From NCBI GenBank assembly GCA_023159155.1, contig JAJNNX010000053.1, positions 186,001-250,000 of the forward strand: 64,000 bases of DNA. The letters are read 5' to 3'. Source of the stretch: Ustulina deusta. Taxonomy: Eukaryota > Ascomycota > Sordariomycetes > Xylariales > Xylariaceae. Within the stretch, counting starts at the first letter, position 1; each line of letters starts with the position of its first letter. A program made the position numbers and the translations under genes. Of this stretch, positions 63,447 through 64,000 are shown one piece after another. The notes beneath the pieces were generated by a model, which was not told the origin of the DNA, made no database searches, and was given only the letters and a program-made list of their open reading frames with translations.

Positions 63447-64000
63447 TATATTTATATAATTTATTTTAATAATTTATTTAATTAAAACTTATATATTATA
63501 TAATATATAATTTTAATTTTAATTTTTAAAAAAATTAGATTTTATATAAATATAATAATATATTTAAATAAAGTTTATTATATTAAAATAAATTTATATT
63601 ATATATTAACTTAAATATTATTAATTAAAACATATTATATTAATTTAATTATATTAAATCTATTTTATATAAAGTATTTTATTTATATACTAGTTTATAT
63701 AACTCTATAAACTATATATAAACTATTAAAAACTATTATAAAGCTTTGTAAATATTTATAAAATTATATAAAACTTTAAATACTTTTAACCTAGGTATAT
63801 TATTTTTACGAACGTTTATATAAGCAAGATCTTTTTTTATTATTATTATATATAATAAGTTTATAATTAATTTAATAATAAAAATGCTTAAGCTTGCTTA
63901 TAATAACTTATATAAATATATATTTAGTAATATTAAAAAACTTATTGCTTTTATTTGATTTATTTTTAGCTGCTTAAGTTAATACTTGTTTATAAATCTT

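Larger units (their letters stand above)
26700..64000. other. RIP-like, extremely A+T-rich heterochromatic block
   Basis: From about 26.7 kb to the window end the DNA is almost entirely A and T. TpA is very common, CpA and TpG are nearly absent, and former coding frames carry TAA/TAG where CAA/CAG would fit. That is the signature of repeat-induced point mutation. Most of it resolves into one LTR-retrotransposon family in both orientations. No functional gene is seen. Such blocks in ascomycetes are pericentromeric or centromeric DNA or dispersed silent islands; the window does not show which. Confidence 0.9.
60945..64000. other. Second A+T-rich segment, no relation to the LTR family seen
   Basis: Composition is even more extreme than in the LTR block. 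I could not match it to the LTR family. It holds an inverted repeat at 61009-61265 and a three-copy 18-bp tandem repeat at 63393-63446. The last 300 bases regain some C and G (ACCTAGGTATA, ACGAACGTTTATATAAGCAA), suggesting another element or a weaker-mutated segment starts there. Confidence 0.6.

Noticed and set aside
63700..64000. Possible telomere or chromosome end
   Set aside because: No TTAGGG/CCCTAA repeats; the window simply ends in A+T-rich DNA.

Overview
The window looks like a filamentous ascomycete chromosome (Pezizomycotina, probably a Sordariomycete). The coding genes have short introns of 52-129 nt with GT..AG borders, and their proteins match well-known ascomycete families: a PLS1-type tetraspanin, XPF/Rad1, WASP/Las17, eIF1A and an F-box protein. 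About 26.7 kb of ordinary GC-balanced, gene-bearing DNA meets 37 kb of extremely A+T-rich DNA. That block consists of repeats with the marks of repeat-induced point mutation (RIP): TpA is everywhere, CpA/TpG is almost gone, and glutamine codons have become TAA/TAG.

Gene-bearing part, left to right. 1-7463 is a gene desert with dispersed TACACTAC/GTAGTGTA and CCTAGG-type motifs. 7464-8273 (+) is a 3-exon, 225-residue PLS1-like tetraspanin. 9795-10510 is a TATA-led, transcript-like stretch whose best frame has two internal stops. 11835-12128 (+) is a 76-residue, probably lipid-anchored small protein. 12539-15431 (-) is the XPF/Rad1 repair endonuclease, divergent from a 66-residue small protein at 15963-16292 (+). 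17528-19581 (+) is WASP/Las17. 21033-21836 (-) is eIF1A in five exons. 24031-25556 (+) is an F-box protein close to the heterochromatin border. The genes are unrelated housekeeping or cell-biology genes; I see no gene cluster.

A+T-rich part. Most of it is one LTR-retrotransposon family (LTR about 230 bp, sense ends TGTAACGG...CGTAACA before mutation), present in both orientations and nested in itself. A 5.87-kb minus-strand element (28607-34474) sits inside an older plus-strand element with a 5-bp target duplication. Further plus-strand elements start at 36832 and 39293, and a rearranged minus-strand element spans 54063-60944. Between two LTRs lies a relic with a recognisable, mutated Ty1/copia protease region. 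A 225-bp, apparently unmutated LTR-like insertion lies at 35184-35408.

The most notable structure is a 9.42-kb head-to-tail duplication (34944-44366 and 44367-53787). Its copies differ almost only in A/T homopolymer length, and differences crowd towards the internal junction. It is either a very recent duplication that arose after RIP, or an assembly duplication of this heterochromatin. I found no convincing new molecular system. The best leads are the duplication, the unmutated LTR insertion, the patchy RIP around the copia relic, and the small lipid-anchored protein. All repeat relationships were read by eye and not aligned by software.
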